A DNA stretch of 64,000 nucleotides from NCBI RefSeq assembly GCF_000208865.1, contig NC_018396.1, positions 6,901,295 through 6,965,294 of the forward strand, written 5' to 3'. The notes under the pieces are model-generated. The model saw nothing but the letters and a program-made list of their open reading frames with translations, did not search any database and had not been told where the DNA came from. Shown here piece by piece: positions 20,001 through 32,400 of this stretch. The position numbers and the translations under genes were made by a program. Position 1 is the stretch's first letter. Each line of letters begins with the position of its first letter. The DNA comes from Neospora caninum Liverpool. Taxonomy: Eukaryota; Apicomplexa; Conoidasida; Eucoccidiorida; Sarcocystidae.

Positions 20001-20912
20001 TCGCTCACTGCTTGCCTCCGTCTCCAGTTCTCCAGACCTCGCCGGTCGCGTCCTGATCTCACGTGGCGGCCTTGCACGGCCTCTCCCGTCCATCGCTTCT
20101 CCGTTCTCTTTGCTTGCGTACTTTGTGCCGCGTCCTTCGTCCCGGCGTTGCATGCGTTCGCCGGATTCGGACCCCAGCCAGTTGCGCTCCCTCTCGCCTC
20201 GCCTCTCCCACGGCTTCGGCGCTCGAGATCCTCGCTCTCTCAAGGCGTAGCCCCGCGGTGCCAAGCCGTGCCTCTCGCGCACAGCGTCTGCTCCGCCTGA
20301 CTCGTTCTCTCTCTGATTCTTTTCATCGTCTGCTGCTCCGTCTGCCGTCCGCCTCTTTCGTGCAACATCGTCCGGACTCTCCATTTCTGCCTTCGTCCGT
20401 GAGGCCGCCTCTCCTTCCGTCCCGTCCAACCTTTGGGTGGCTGGCGCGTCCTCTGCGTTCCTACTGACGGCCCCCTTCCTCGCTCTCGGCGCTTCCGAAC
20501 GGGTCTCACCTCCACCCTGTAGCTTTCCTGTCCTCGCCATCGTCGCCTGCTTGACACGATCGTCTTCGCCTTCCCTCTCCACTCTTGGCTCACCGGACCC
20601 GTTATCCTCAACGTTCTTCGCCTCTTCGCGCGTTTCGCCGCTCTCCTCTATGTCTCCTGGGTCTGCCGTTCCTTCTTCCCGCTTCTCTCGGTGTTCTCTC
20701 GTTTGTTTCCGCGTCGTCGGTCTCTCAGTCCCTCCTACTTCCTGCGCTGCCCAGTGCTCCGCCGGAGATCCGTCCACACCGTTCGTTGTCTCCTTCCCCC
20801 GCTCTGCGTTGCCCGGAACCGCCTGGCGTCGCTCTTGGTTCTGGCCTCGGTCCGCCCCAGTGTCCTGCGCGTCGCGCCCGCCTCCGGCAAGGTCTCCTCC
20901 GCCCAGCCCCAT
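13577..20912 (-). CDS. Divergent protein arginine methyltransferase (PRMT-like), interrupted catalytic domain
   Basis: SAM-dependent methyltransferase of the PRMT family, expected to methylate arginines in histones or RNA-binding proteins. Exons in transcript order: 20912-19308, 19096-18986, 18767-18126, 17653-16322, 15806-15757, 15453-15396, 14921-14841, 14496-14335, 13672-13577. All phases agree, giving about 1,378 residues; an extra exon between 15806 and 16322 cannot be excluded. Residues 1-490 are Arg/Glu-rich and disordered. The fold then shows DRTTYYRNAICW (PRMT N-terminal helix), motif I VLEIGTGPIALLAV, post-I VDALEVS, the double-E loop HEILGDFASQEG (E-x8-E kept), SIPTAATTCVAPC, a barrel segment LEFTVTRKGQFAGF, and DSWYTNVVLL at the THW-loop position (TH replaced by DS, W kept). 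A 150-residue acidic insert precedes motif I, and about 330 Ser/Pro-rich residues separate post-I from the double-E loop. The start 20912 is the first in-frame ATG with a good context (GCAAAGATGG). Confidence 0.83.
14052..14079. repeat. (TA)n microsatellite in the last PRMT intron
   Basis: A TA array of about 14 units. A second, shorter TA array lies at about 14148-14167 in the same intron (13673-14334). Confidence 0.9.
14743..14760. repeat. G18 homopolymer (C18 in the PRMT sense strand)
   Basis: Eighteen G on the plus strand, within the PRMT intron 14497-14840. On the transcribed RNA this is a poly-C tract. Confidence 0.95.
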
Positions 20913-23409
20913 CTTTGCTACCCTCCCGTGTCTGTTCCACTTCGTCTCCGCTCTCTCACTTCCCTGGTGTCGCCTGCCTGGTCTGCCTTCCTGTTCCTCC
21001 ACGTGCCTTCCTCTCCGCCCCCGTGCCTTCGTCCCACCAGCCTTTTCGTGTCTGCGGGCTGACGCAGCCAACTATCGAACACCACGCGCCCGTTCCTTCT
21101 CCTCGCCTGTGCACGCCTCTGTCCGATTCCTCTCTCTCCGAAGATTCCCTTAAGCGAGGTTTCCGTGTCCCTTTCTTCTGGTCCTCTCGCACTGTCTCTC
21201 CTCTCCCATGGTGGTGACTGCGAGAGCCGATGCTGCCCCGTGATGCGTGTCAAGGCGGTCACGGAGAAGCCGTTAGGCAGGCTGAGAAGGACGATGGACC
21301 AGCTGAGTGGTGCTGATAAGGGTTTGGCCTTTGTTAGGATATCCCGGGTACTCCGCAGAAGGTGAAGGAGAAAGCAGAGGTGGAACTATCTTTTCTCGAC
21401 CGGTGGGGCTGCACAGCATTCCGGACACACAGATGCCGATACGCGGAGCACTTGGAATGCAGAAGGCGAGACGAAGAAAAAAAGGAAAGGCAAGAGGCTG
21501 TAGAAGGGAAGACTCTTCCCCGTTTGCCCGGCGACCCTGCCCCGTGGGGCGGTGTGTGTACGGAGGCCGGACGAATCGCACGCCGGGAGGAACACAGAGG
21601 CAACTGCTCGAGAGGAGCAAAACCAGACAATGAATCCGAAAAAACCAGCCGGTGAGAGGTTAGGCCTGCCTTTGAATGGCCGGGGAGCAGTGGCAGAGGT
21701 GGGGAGCAGAAGTGGAAAAATCGACACACGGCTCCTGGAAATTCACCGGTGTCCGCTGCGCGCTCGGTGTACAGACACACCTGAATCACTACGGTGACCA
21801 TTGCGGTCGAGTTCTGATGGCTCCACAAAACAACAGTAGAACCAACAAAACGGGAAGATCGTTCGTCCCTCTTTCCCCGAAAGGGAACGGACCCATGGCG
21901 CTTCTCTCTTTCGGCAGTTCCTGTCGACTTCGTTGTGCTTACTTCTTTGCGCACACCCGCTCTGTCGTGTCTCCCGTGCTAGCCGTCTCTTCGAGTTTTC
22001 TTGCCAGCTGAACGCCCGCTCCAGTTGCGGTTCGGAAATAGCACGCCCGTACCCGCCGCCGCTTACCCAGCCTGAAAGGCAAGTTCATATTATAGGCAGT
22101 GAAGAAATATCAACTTTCCCCTTGCCTCCCAGCTGGTTTCCTGTGTCGCGGTTTTATCGTCGCCATCACTCTCCTCGCCCGCCTTTTCTCTGGCCCAAAA
22201 TCGGACGCGCTCGGCTGAAGAGCCTCCCGAAGCGCCTCTCAGTCGCTGGCGGTACGGCCAGCAATTCCCAGCTCTACGGCGGCCTCGCGTGACCATCCCC
22301 CAGAACAGTTACGGGTGATGTTTCCTGCTCAAAAGGATTTCGGACTGGAGGCAGAGCTCGACGCAGCCTGACAGACGAGGCTGTCGGATCCGATCGCGGG
22401 AAATTTTGCTTCCGTCCCGAGGCAGCGGCTGCAGCTGTACCCAGGAGCCAAGGGAGCACGGCGGCGCATGTAGAAGGCACAGGAGCCGCGACAGCAGTCA
22501 CCTGTGGACGGGCGTGTCAAACGCAGCGACGACACGTTTCTGCGAAAGAAGGGGAGAAAGAGTGTGCGGTATCTGGAAAGTGTTTAGAACAGAAAATCAA
22601 AGGGAAGCTCCAGCACAAGGCGCTTGGTCAACGGCAAGGCGAAGTGTTTTCTGCGAAGGAGAGATTCCGCGGGAACCCCCTCGAAGCTGAAACAGCAGGA
22701 CAACCGCCAGAGAGAGGAGCACATGCAGAGAGTGGTCAAAATCACGCTCCTTAATACAGCCGCGAAAAGCCGGAGGGAAAATCCGCTTTCTGGAAAGCCC
22801 TTTTTCTCGTGCGCCTTTCCTGAATCGACGGTGCTTCCACATATTTTTTCGCTTTTTTAAGTCCTGGAGGGCAATTTTCCTCTCAAAGAGTCTCGGATTC
22901 ATCCCTCGATTTCCTGTGGCTGGTCCGCGCGCCACGGCGCTGAGACCACCAGATTTCTTCCTGGTTTCATAAGGCTTTTGTTGTATGCCTCTATTTCTCA
23001 GGCTGGTCTTTCCCCCCTCCTCGCTTCGAGGCGGCCACGGGGTTTTGTGGTCTCCATCGTGGAGTCGTTAAAACCGCCTGCCTCGCCGTCTCCGCGCTGC
23101 CCCCTGAATTTTTCCTTCCCGATTCCCTGTCCGTTGTCTTCCTCTTGTCTGCGCCTTTTTTCCGTCGCCTTCTATCCCGTTTTCTCTCCAGCTCTCCCTG
23201 TGTTTCCCTCCCTTCGCCCCGCGCAAACCCGCGCCTCTTCTCTGTCGAACCCACGCCAGGGGCAGAGGCAAGTTTTGGAAAGAGTCAGCGAAGGACAAAA
23301 CCAAAAGAGAGGGGGAATGACCCAAAGGAAAGCGGCAAACGCTCTCCGGCCTGTCATGTGAGTGCCTGCGCAACTGGGCACCCGTACAGGATGGTCAGAG
23401 CGAGAGGGA
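20913..23409. promoter_or_regulatory. Divergent intergenic region between PRMT (-) and mid-SUN gene (+)
   Basis: Both flanking genes are transcribed outward, so this 2.5 kb must carry two promoters and both 5' untranslated regions. It lacks an obvious TATA box, as is usual for coccidian promoters. Open frames here are Arg- or Ser-rich and lack domains. I cannot map start sites; long leaders are likely, given that the frame upstream of 20912 is open for about 160 bases without an ATG. Confidence 0.5.
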
Positions 23410-26400
23410 ATGCCAAAGACGAAACCGTCTCGATTCCTTCGTTCTCTCCAGTTCTCGCAGCGGAGTCCCTTTTCAGTAACCTGGGGCCTGCAAAGATGTG
23501 AAATCATCAACATGGCCACTCCTGTGCTGACCTGCTCAAAACCGGAGGGGGACCTGCTTCACGCGGTCGCCTGTCTCTGCCAATCTGAGAAGACAGAGAT
23601 GAGACGTTCCAGCGGGAGAGAGACGGGAACCTTCATCCTGGAAACCCCGCGGGAGGCTCAGAGGGCCCGCAGGCCGCGCGGGAAACGCGAGAAACGCGTC
23701 TGTGGTGCATCGCCTCTCCCAGGCATGCACTGGGGACTGACAGGTCCTGTCTTCCGTCTCGGGGCCTCGTGCCGAAGCCACGGTTCTCTCGCTTCTCACT
23801 CTGCCTTGCCATTTTGTTTCACTTTGTCTCCTTCGCCATGCCGATTTCCACGGTGTCGTCCCATGCTTCGGGTTCCTCGAAGAAGAACACGACGGCGGAG
23901 AACGGGCATACGGAAGTCTCTCTGTGTTCCTGGCTCGCGACGCCGAAGTCTACCGCCTGCGTTGTCCGGGTCTTTGTCTTCCTTCCCCTTCCCATCTTCT
24001 CCTACGCATTTTCCTCTCAATGGCTCTTCGTCGTCGACTTCGGCTCGGCTGTCTCCTCCCTCGCAGTCTTCATCGTGTCCTTCCCCCCGTATCCTCTCTC
24101 CACAGTTGCCCTCATCTTCTCATTCTCCTTTCTTGTCGTCTCCTTTCTCTTCGTCTCCTTTTTTTTGTCTTTCTGCGTCTCTCTGTCCCCCCTTCTGTCC
24201 AGCTGAGTCTCCTCTTGAGGTCGGCTTCTGCTTCACGCGTTCTGAGAGCTCAGTTGCTCCATGCTTTTCGCGTCGCTCGCCCAACGGCAAGTCGCGTTCT
24301 GCCTTCCCTTCTTGCGGTGTTTTGTCTGAAAGAGAGGTCTGCTCCGCTCCCGGTGACCCGGTCTCCTTTCCTTCTCTCCTGTCTTCCCTCCGTTCTTCTT
24401 CACTCGCCAGACCAGACACTCGTCACTCTGCTGGCTCTTCGTTTCGGCTGCATCGGCGGCTGGGGTCTTGTCGCGTCGAGCATGGTAGTTCTGTTCTACC
24501 ATCCCGCGTTAAGATGAGCCGCTCTTCGGCACGTCTCCCTTTTTTCCCGTCCTCACCGTGTCCTTCCTGTCCCGTTTCTGACTCTCCGTCTGCTTCGTCT
24601 TTTCCGTCTTTTTCTTCTGGTCGTTTGTCCCGCGCTCTCCCCGCTTCTTCCCGTTCGTTGTCTCCTTTGCAGTTTGCTTCCTCGTCTTCAGTTCCCTCGT
24701 CTTTTTCCTCCTCTTTTAATTTCTTCTCTTCACCAGAGCCGAAGCACTTCCCCCCTGCTTTTCAGAAGTCCCGCTCTGGACACGTCCCTCGCTTCTCCGC
24801 GCCCGCAAATCGTCGAAGGGATCCCTTGCGGGCAAGGAGGGGCGAGACGGGAAAAAGCGCCTGGACGATTGGAAGGCGAGGAAGAAACAAGACAGGAAAA
24901 AGACTGAAGGAAACCTCAGGTGCTTTATTTCCCGGATCACAAGAACCGACCTTCCCGGCCTCCACTGTGGAAACAACTGCGGCGAGAAACGCTCGGCTTT
25001 GCGGCAGCCCGACACCCTTTTCCCCTCTGTCGTCTCCCAATCGGTCTCATTCTTCTCCTGGATCCTGTGCGTGTCCACCTCACTGCGTTCCGCGCTCTTC
25101 AGTTGTTCCTGATTCTTCGTCCGTTCCACCTTCTTTCCCTCCCGCATCTTCCCTTTTTGTTCCTCCTGATGTCGACCGTCTCCGCCGAGCCTCCCTTCCC
25201 AGTGTCAACCCGCGTTCGCAGAGTCGCTTCGCGCGGTCGAAGCGGGTTCCGCGCTCTTCGTTCGTGTGGTTTCCTTCTTTCCTCGTCTGCACGTTTCTCC
25301 TTTTTCTCTCGGCCCCGTCGACCCGGGTTCCGCTTCTGTCTCCTGGCCGGCTCTGTCCGGTACAAGCTGCGTCCCCTTTGGAGCCCAAAGAGGCCCAGGC
25401 GCCGTCGTCCTCACCGACCGCGGTCGAAGCGACAGCGAGCCCAGCGGAAGGAGACACCCCGCAGGCTCTCCACGTGTCTCCTGCTGTGGCGACTGAACGC
25501 ACGCGCGACGGGACGTTCCCGAGCTTCAGCGGAGGTCAAGAGATCGGAAGCGAAGAAGGCGAAGAGGCGGAGACAGAAAGCCTGGACACTGGAGAGAAAG
25601 GCAACGCGAAACCCATTCAGGGGCAGACTTCTGCCATTCACTTGGGAATGAAGGCGAAGCCTAGCCAGGAGACAAGGGACGCCTCGCCCTCGCTCGGAGC
25701 AGGAGACGGGGCCTTCTCTCATTCGTTTCCGGCACAAACGGGCGACCGTCCGGGAGAGAGAAATGTGAAGGAGAACGAAGGAGAAACGGGGGGAAGGAAG
25801 GAGGACGGGCGATCTGTCAACGCGGACGACAGAATGCAGAAAGGAGAGATCCATGAGAAGACGGCGGGAAGCGAGGATCGACAGCAGAAGAAGAAAGAGG
25901 CGAACGAAGAAGGAGACTCAGAAGGCTTTGACGGAGGGAAAGCGGGACAGGGAGGTGGGGACGGAAACGTTTCGTCGTCTTCTGCGTCTCGAGAGGCGAA
26001 CGGAGAAGGCGGGCACGAGCAAGACGGAAGCATCGGGGCTGCCGAGTTCAATGGCGTGGGTGACAGAGTCAAAGCCGATGCGCCCACAGAGCCCGCGGGA
26101 CATGCTCGTGGAGAAGGACGGCATGGATGGCAGGCAGAAACGCAAGGCGAGGAAACAGAAAAGGAGACGGAACCACAGTACGGGAACGACGGAGAACGTG
26201 TGGAGGAAGAGGAAGTCGTTTCCATTTCGTCGCCTTCTCTTGAGCATCAGCACGAGGCACGAGACGGCGAGAGGGAAGAAACGGACGGCGTCCAGATTTC
26301 AGAAGTGTCACTGAAAGAGAGCGAAACGCAACAGAGCGAGAAGGCAGAGGGACAACTTTTAGGACACACCGCTGGACGTGGAAGCGTTAGGGAAAGGTTC

Positions 26401-29400
26401 TCGTCTCCTGTGAGTGCGATTCAGGAGCCCGGTGAGGCGCGAAGGGAAACGGGACCGCAGGACACAGAACAAGCAAACAAGGAAGAAACTGCATGTGAAG
26501 TCGTCAACGCGCTCTTGTCTGCTGTCTCACCTTCCCCCTCTTCTCCGTACTCCTCTTCTTCTTCTCCCTCTTCTCTCTCTTTTTCTCTCTCTTCTTCTCC
26601 CTCTCCTTCTCCCTCTTCTTCTCCCTCTCCTTCTCCCTCTTCTTCTCCCTCTCCTTCTCCCTCTTCGCCTGCGTCTTCTTCTCCGGCCTTTTCTTCGAGG
26701 GGCACTATCAGAGAAGGAAATGCGACGCGTTCCTTCTCTCATTCTCCCTGGCCTTCTGCGCCGTCGTCCTCTGTTTCTGCGTTGGGTTGTCAGCCTGCCG
26801 ATGTCTGTTTCGTTTCTTTTCACGGGGTGTTCTCTCTTTCTTCTCCGTGCTCTCTGAGGGACGTGGCCGCCGCACACGAGCAGCCTGAGGGGGAACCAGC
26901 AGAACGACGCCAGGCTTATGAACGGAGACAGAAAGGCGAAGAAGGCAGAGAGGAAGGAAGAGGAGCAAGGAAGATTTTTTCGAGAGCTCTCGGGTTGATT
27001 TCGTCCTTGACGAATCTTCTCTCCGCTGGCAGGTCTTCTCTCGCGGCTTCGCCGTCGCCGCCCAGCCCTGCGGGGTCTTCAGCCTCGCCTTCTTCCACAC
27101 GTGCCCCAGAGGCCAGCTTGTCTTCTGTCGCATCTCCTTTCTCCCCGCGACTCCCTTGTTCTCTTCCGGACGTCGGCGCAGGCGCAAGTCCCGCGGCTCC
27201 TCGCTGCAGCTGTGACCCGGCGCCTGGGAGGATCCCCCAGAGGTCTCCTGTGGACTCGCAATCTCACCAAGGCGCGTGTTCTCTGTCTTCTCCCTTTCTC
27301 TGCGCTGACACACGGACGTCGACCGCGGGGGTCGGCGACTCTTTGCAGGCGACCGCTGCGTCTCGCGCCTTTTTTCTTCCTGGTCGCCCTCTTACAACCG
27401 AGTTGAGATGCTGCAGAGATGCAGCAGACAGCCGTCCTGTTTCTGCATGCGCTTCCCCATTTGTGTGCCTTCCTGTCCCTCGCTCACCTGTGCGAGAGAG
27501 AGAGATTGACGCGTGCCCAGTCTTCGCCTCCGGCAGCCAAGCTTTGTTCGGCTCTGCATCCTCCTGCGCTGCGCCGTCGGAACAGAGAGAAGAAGAAGAG
27601 AGACGCATCGGAGAAGGGGGCTTAGTGAGCGAGTGTTCCTCGTTCCGCTCAGATAGCTCCTTTCCCTGCAGCCGCCTAGCTGACTCTTTCGCGAGAGACG
27701 GAGAGAAGAACTCGGCGCCGAGGACGGTCGAGGCAGATGCGAAAGGCACTGAAGATCCCAGCCGTCGCTCGCCGTCTGATCATGCGACCGCCGGCGTGTC
27801 TCCAGCTGGTGAGTGCCGACGCCGCCGGGGTGCGGATTTTTCTTTCTTCTCCGCCTGCATGTGCGATACCTCGGAGGAAGGCGGAGCACAGAACGGAGAC
27901 TCCTGCCGCCTCGCAGGGATCGCGTCTCGCGATGCAGAACCCCAGCGAGAGGCGACAGAGTGTGCAGAAGGCGATGGAGAGATGGAGGGAAGAGGAGGCC
28001 GAAAGCGAACTCCAGAAGAAAGGGGAGGCAACGAAGGAGACCGCTTTCCTGTTCAGGCGAGGCGCGGGCGTGGCGGCTTGGACTGGGCGCTTACGTCCAG
28101 CACGCCCTCGACTCAAGAGCAGATGCGAGACAGCCCGCAAGACGGGAAGGAAGCCGTGGGGGAGAATGAGGAGGATGGGTCTAGAGCGAGTCAAGGAAGA
28201 GAGGCCGTCGCGACGGAAGGATGCGGAGAGTCTGTCCGTGGGGAAGCCGCAGGCGCTGAGAACGCGACAACTCAGGGAGGAGACAGTGTTCCGGGAGAGG
28301 AAGGGGGAACGCAGCTACACGAGGTCGTCGCCGGAGAGAAATGGAAAAGCGTACGTGGTCTATGGTCGCCGTCCGCTCTCCTCCTTCGCCGTTGCCTTCC
28401 TCTGTCAGTTCGGCGCCTGGTCCTTGCTCCTCTCAAGGCCTTGAGGCGGCGCATGCAGCGCCCGCTTCGTTTCCCGCTTTCTCGCGGACTGGCTGGAGCA
28501 GGCGCGCCTCGCGAGCCGCAACGCGGAGACGGATCGCAGCCTCTCCGGGAGACAGGCGAAGAGCTAGAGAAGGCAGAGGAGGACCAGGAGACGCCGGCAG
28601 CTTCTCCGGGCGATTCCGACACGGGCCCAGAAGGACAGCTGGAAGGCGACGGCGAGTCGGCAGGCGAGTCGGCAGACGCGTCTGGTGGCGAAGGCACGTT
28701 CCCAAAGCCGGCAGCGCCGAGGCTCGACAGCGCGGGCGCCTCTTTGTCCGACACGCGAAGCGAGGCTGAGAACGCCCCGGAATCCGAGGCCGTCCCGCGG
28801 TCTCGCCCTACACCTTGCGCATCCGCGGCGTGCGCCCCTGAGGTCCGTTCGCGCCCTGCGAAGGCGGAGTTGTCGCTCAACGGTCGGCCCTTCTTGCGCG
28901 GGAGAGCGTACGAGGCCGAGGCGCAGAAGCTGAAGTTCGACTTCGCGTCGGTGGATGCGGGCGCTCGGATCGTGGCGAGCAGTCGCGGCGTCACCAACAT
29001 CAAATCGGTGCAACGAAACGACCTCGACTCCTACATGTTGGTCCCCTGTCAGTTGCAGCCAAAGTTCTTCGTGATCTCCTTCACGGAACCGATTCACGTG
29101 GAGCAAGTGGCGGTGGCGAGCATGGAGATCTATGCCTCGGCCTTCCGCCACATCCAGCTGCTGGGCTCCGACGTGTACCCGACGAAGCAGTGGCGCCTCC
29201 TGGCGAATCTCGAGACGAATCCACGCGAGGCGCAAGAGATCTTCGACGTGAAGCGAGAGTGCGCTGCGCTCCACGGCGGCCAGGCCTGCTGGGCAAAGTA
29301 CCTGAAAGTCCGTCTCCTCTCCTACCACGTGGTGGAGGCCCAGTACTACTACTGCTCCCTCACCTCGTTCCACGTCTTTGGATCTACCGGGTTCCAAATG

Positions 29401-32400
29401 CTCGAGTCCCACATCCACAACGAAGGCAGCCCCGATGCAGAGGCCTCGCACGGCGCGGCCGAGGCAGAGGGCGGAGACAGTGGGGACAGTGGGGACAGTG
29501 GAGACGCGGGGTCCTCTGGGGAGGCCCGGGGAGGAGAGGGAAGAGAAGGTGGAGGCGTCGGCGCGTCGAGTTCCGGCGAGAGGCAAACGGAGGCAGGCGG
29601 AAGGTCGAGAGATGCAGAGAAGGAACCAGACGATGGGCACGGGGAAGGAGCGGACGAGGAGCGAGGGCGAGGCGAGTCGGGAGAAGGGTTCATGAGGACG
29701 AGGGACGGAGTGGCAGGGAACGAAGGGGATCGAGAAGAAAAGAGGAGAGGAAGTGGAGACGAAGGAGGGAGAATCGGAACGAGCTCCGAGGATCTGGAAA
29801 CAGGGATCGCTGCGGCCTCTCCTGAGTTATTACGGGATCGAGGCGAGGCTGCGCCGTCGCCGCAGGAGCGAAAACCGACGCCCGAAGAAGACGACGAAGT
29901 TGAAGAGGAAAGAAGTCGAGGCTGGGCAGAACAAACTCCTCATGGGAGAGAGAAAGTCGACAGCTCTTCTGCAGCCGCTGAGGTCCTGGGATCGGCAGAG
30001 ACCGGACTGTCTCCGTCGGCTGCCTCGCGACCGTCTGTGCTCTCCCCGACGTCGGTGGAAGAACAGGAAGCAGATGCGCCGAAGACGCCGAAGGCCACGC
30101 AAGAGGAGGCGCCTTCAGTCGGTCGTGCAGAAGGCATCTATAGCCAGGGCCAAGGCAAGAACGGAGAAGAAGAAGCAGGGGCTGTTCGCCGGTTGCCAGA
30201 CAGCCAGGGGGGGGACATGGGTGGCGAGGGCGGCAACGAGGGGACGCGCAGTGAAGCGAGTGGAAAGGCCGGGAATCGCCCCAGTTCTGGAGACATGCGA
30301 GCGGAGAGGGAAGAAGAGGTCGAAGGGGAAAGGGGACACAGGCGAGAGCAAGACGGCGAGGGAACGGAGGGAAGAGAGCGCGAACCTTCTCGAAAACAAG
30401 ATCAGGAAGAACACGTGAACAAAGAGAGAAGACGTCCTTCCTTTTCCCCAGCGTCCCCGGAGGAAGGCACCTCAGGCGCTTCGAGGACAGGAACGGAGGC
30501 GTCTGCGCCTCCCTCGAGTTCGACGGCTGAGTTTTCGCCCGCCGCGGCAAGTGAGGAACAACGAGAAGCCGAGCGAACGGCACATTCGGGGCCATATCTG
30601 GGACATCTGGGCACAGTCGACAAGAAGGACGGGAAACAGGATGAGAAAGAACCAGGCCCTGTCGGTATCGACGGCCACCGACAATCGGAGACGCGCGGCT
30701 CGGGTGCGGGTGCTCACGAGGAGACAGCGGATGCGCGACGAGACAAAGGAGAGCAGCGGGGACACGAGCGAGGAGAAGAACAGCGTCCGGCAGACCAGAT
30801 GCATGCAGACCCTCTGGGGCCCAGCCACGCGCCAAAAACACCGGAACCGCGTGCTGTTCCTTGCTCGAACTGTGAGGAAGAGCAAAGCTCGCGTCCTCGA
30901 GCGCCACGGGCGTCTGCAGGGGCCGACAGAGGCGGGGACCAAGGCTCGCGGCTGAGGTCGGAGACTCCCCGAGCGGACGAGGGCACCCCCGCTTCCAGGA
31001 AAAAGCCCAGTCCGGCTCCGCCTCCGTCGCCTCAGGGGCTGGCAGCGAGAGAGAGCGAAGCGGAGACCGAGAGGGAAGGGCTGCTTCGGCAGCTCCACCG
31101 GTGGCGAGGGATCGCCCGCCTTCCTCTCTTGTTCTCTCCGTCTCCGAGTTTCCCTCTCGGTGGGACTGGCGGAGGCCCAGCAGGCGGCGCGTCCCTCCTT
31201 CGCAGTGTCCTCAACTATTTCTTTCCTTCCTGGAATCCCGTTCCGCCTTCGCGAGCTTCGTCGGTCGTGTACGAGTCCCATTCACTGTCTCCGTCCTTCT
31301 CGCTGTTCTCTTCTGTGCCTTCTTTCTCTTCGCCGGTGTCTCCTCTCAAGCGGCCGGAAAGGCCCCTAGACGGAGATCGCCAGGAGGCGCAGGAGTGGCG
31401 CACGCGAGCTCAAAGAGCGCACGAAGGAGATCGCGGAGGAACGGGAAGCAAAGACGGCGAATCTCCAGGCCGCCCGCCGGGCGCCGCGAATTGGGAGTCC
31501 CCAGATCGCGTCGTGGCGCACCCCGAAGGAGGGAACGGGGAAGAGCTCGCTGAAGGGGGTTCCTCTCCGCAGCGACGAAGCGAAGCGACGGCGAAACACG
31601 GAAGCGAGGGAGAAGACGGCGTGCCCCGCTGTGAAGAAGACTCGAAACGTGGACAGCGTGCGTGTGGGACGCGTTCGCCTTCGTCTCATACGCCGAGAAT
31701 GCCCCCGCCGCGAGGCGCCGCTGTCTCTGCCGATCCGAAGGAGCCGCGCCCGAGGCCTTCTGGCCCGTTCCCGGGCCTCGAGCGCCTGTTCTCTCGCCGT
31801 CGCCCTTCGCCTTTCCGGCCTGATCCACGACTTCCGCGCTCTCCTGCGCCGTCTCCTCGGGGAGCCGCCCCGGAAGAGCGGCGCTCCACAGTGGAGCCCC
31901 TGTCGCCGTCGGCTTCGTCCTTTCCGTCGCCTTCCGCACGCTCCACCTTTCCGGCTTCTTCCTTCCCCTTCCCTGCGTTCCTGCCTCAAAACACGATTCT
32001 CGAAGATCTGCTGGCGTGGGCAGATCGCGGCGGGGGAGCACAGGGTCTCGCGGCGGGGGAGCACGTCCCGGGCGCGAGTGGAACTGGCGATAACTTCGAG
32101 GGGACTGCGTCGTTTCTCGCTTCTTCTTCGTTGTCTCCGATTCTGCCGCTCCTCGCCCAAAGACGGAACGGAGAGGCACCGTCCGACGCCAGAGACGGCG
32201 CCAAGGCTCTCGCGCCGGTCGTGGCCGCAACTTTCGCCCCGGAGCGAAGCGCAGCTGCGAAGCTGGCGAGCGAAGCAGACACAGCGAGTCTCGCGACGCG
32301 GGGAAGTGCCCTGAGTCAACAACAGCAGCAGGATCTTCTCCAGCTCCTCCTCCAAAACCTCCCGGTGGCTGCCGCCACCGCCAGTGCGAGTAGGCCGACT

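Noticed and set aside
20437..21217. Plus-strand Ser/Pro-rich frames over 200 codons opposite the PRMT first exon
   Set aside because: Shadow of the Arg/Glu-rich minus-strand exon, whose 3' end encodes conserved PRMT N-terminal sequence and a good splice donor.
23362..23409. Extending the SUN gene start to 23362
   Set aside because: The codon there is GTG; 23410 is the first in-frame ATG.
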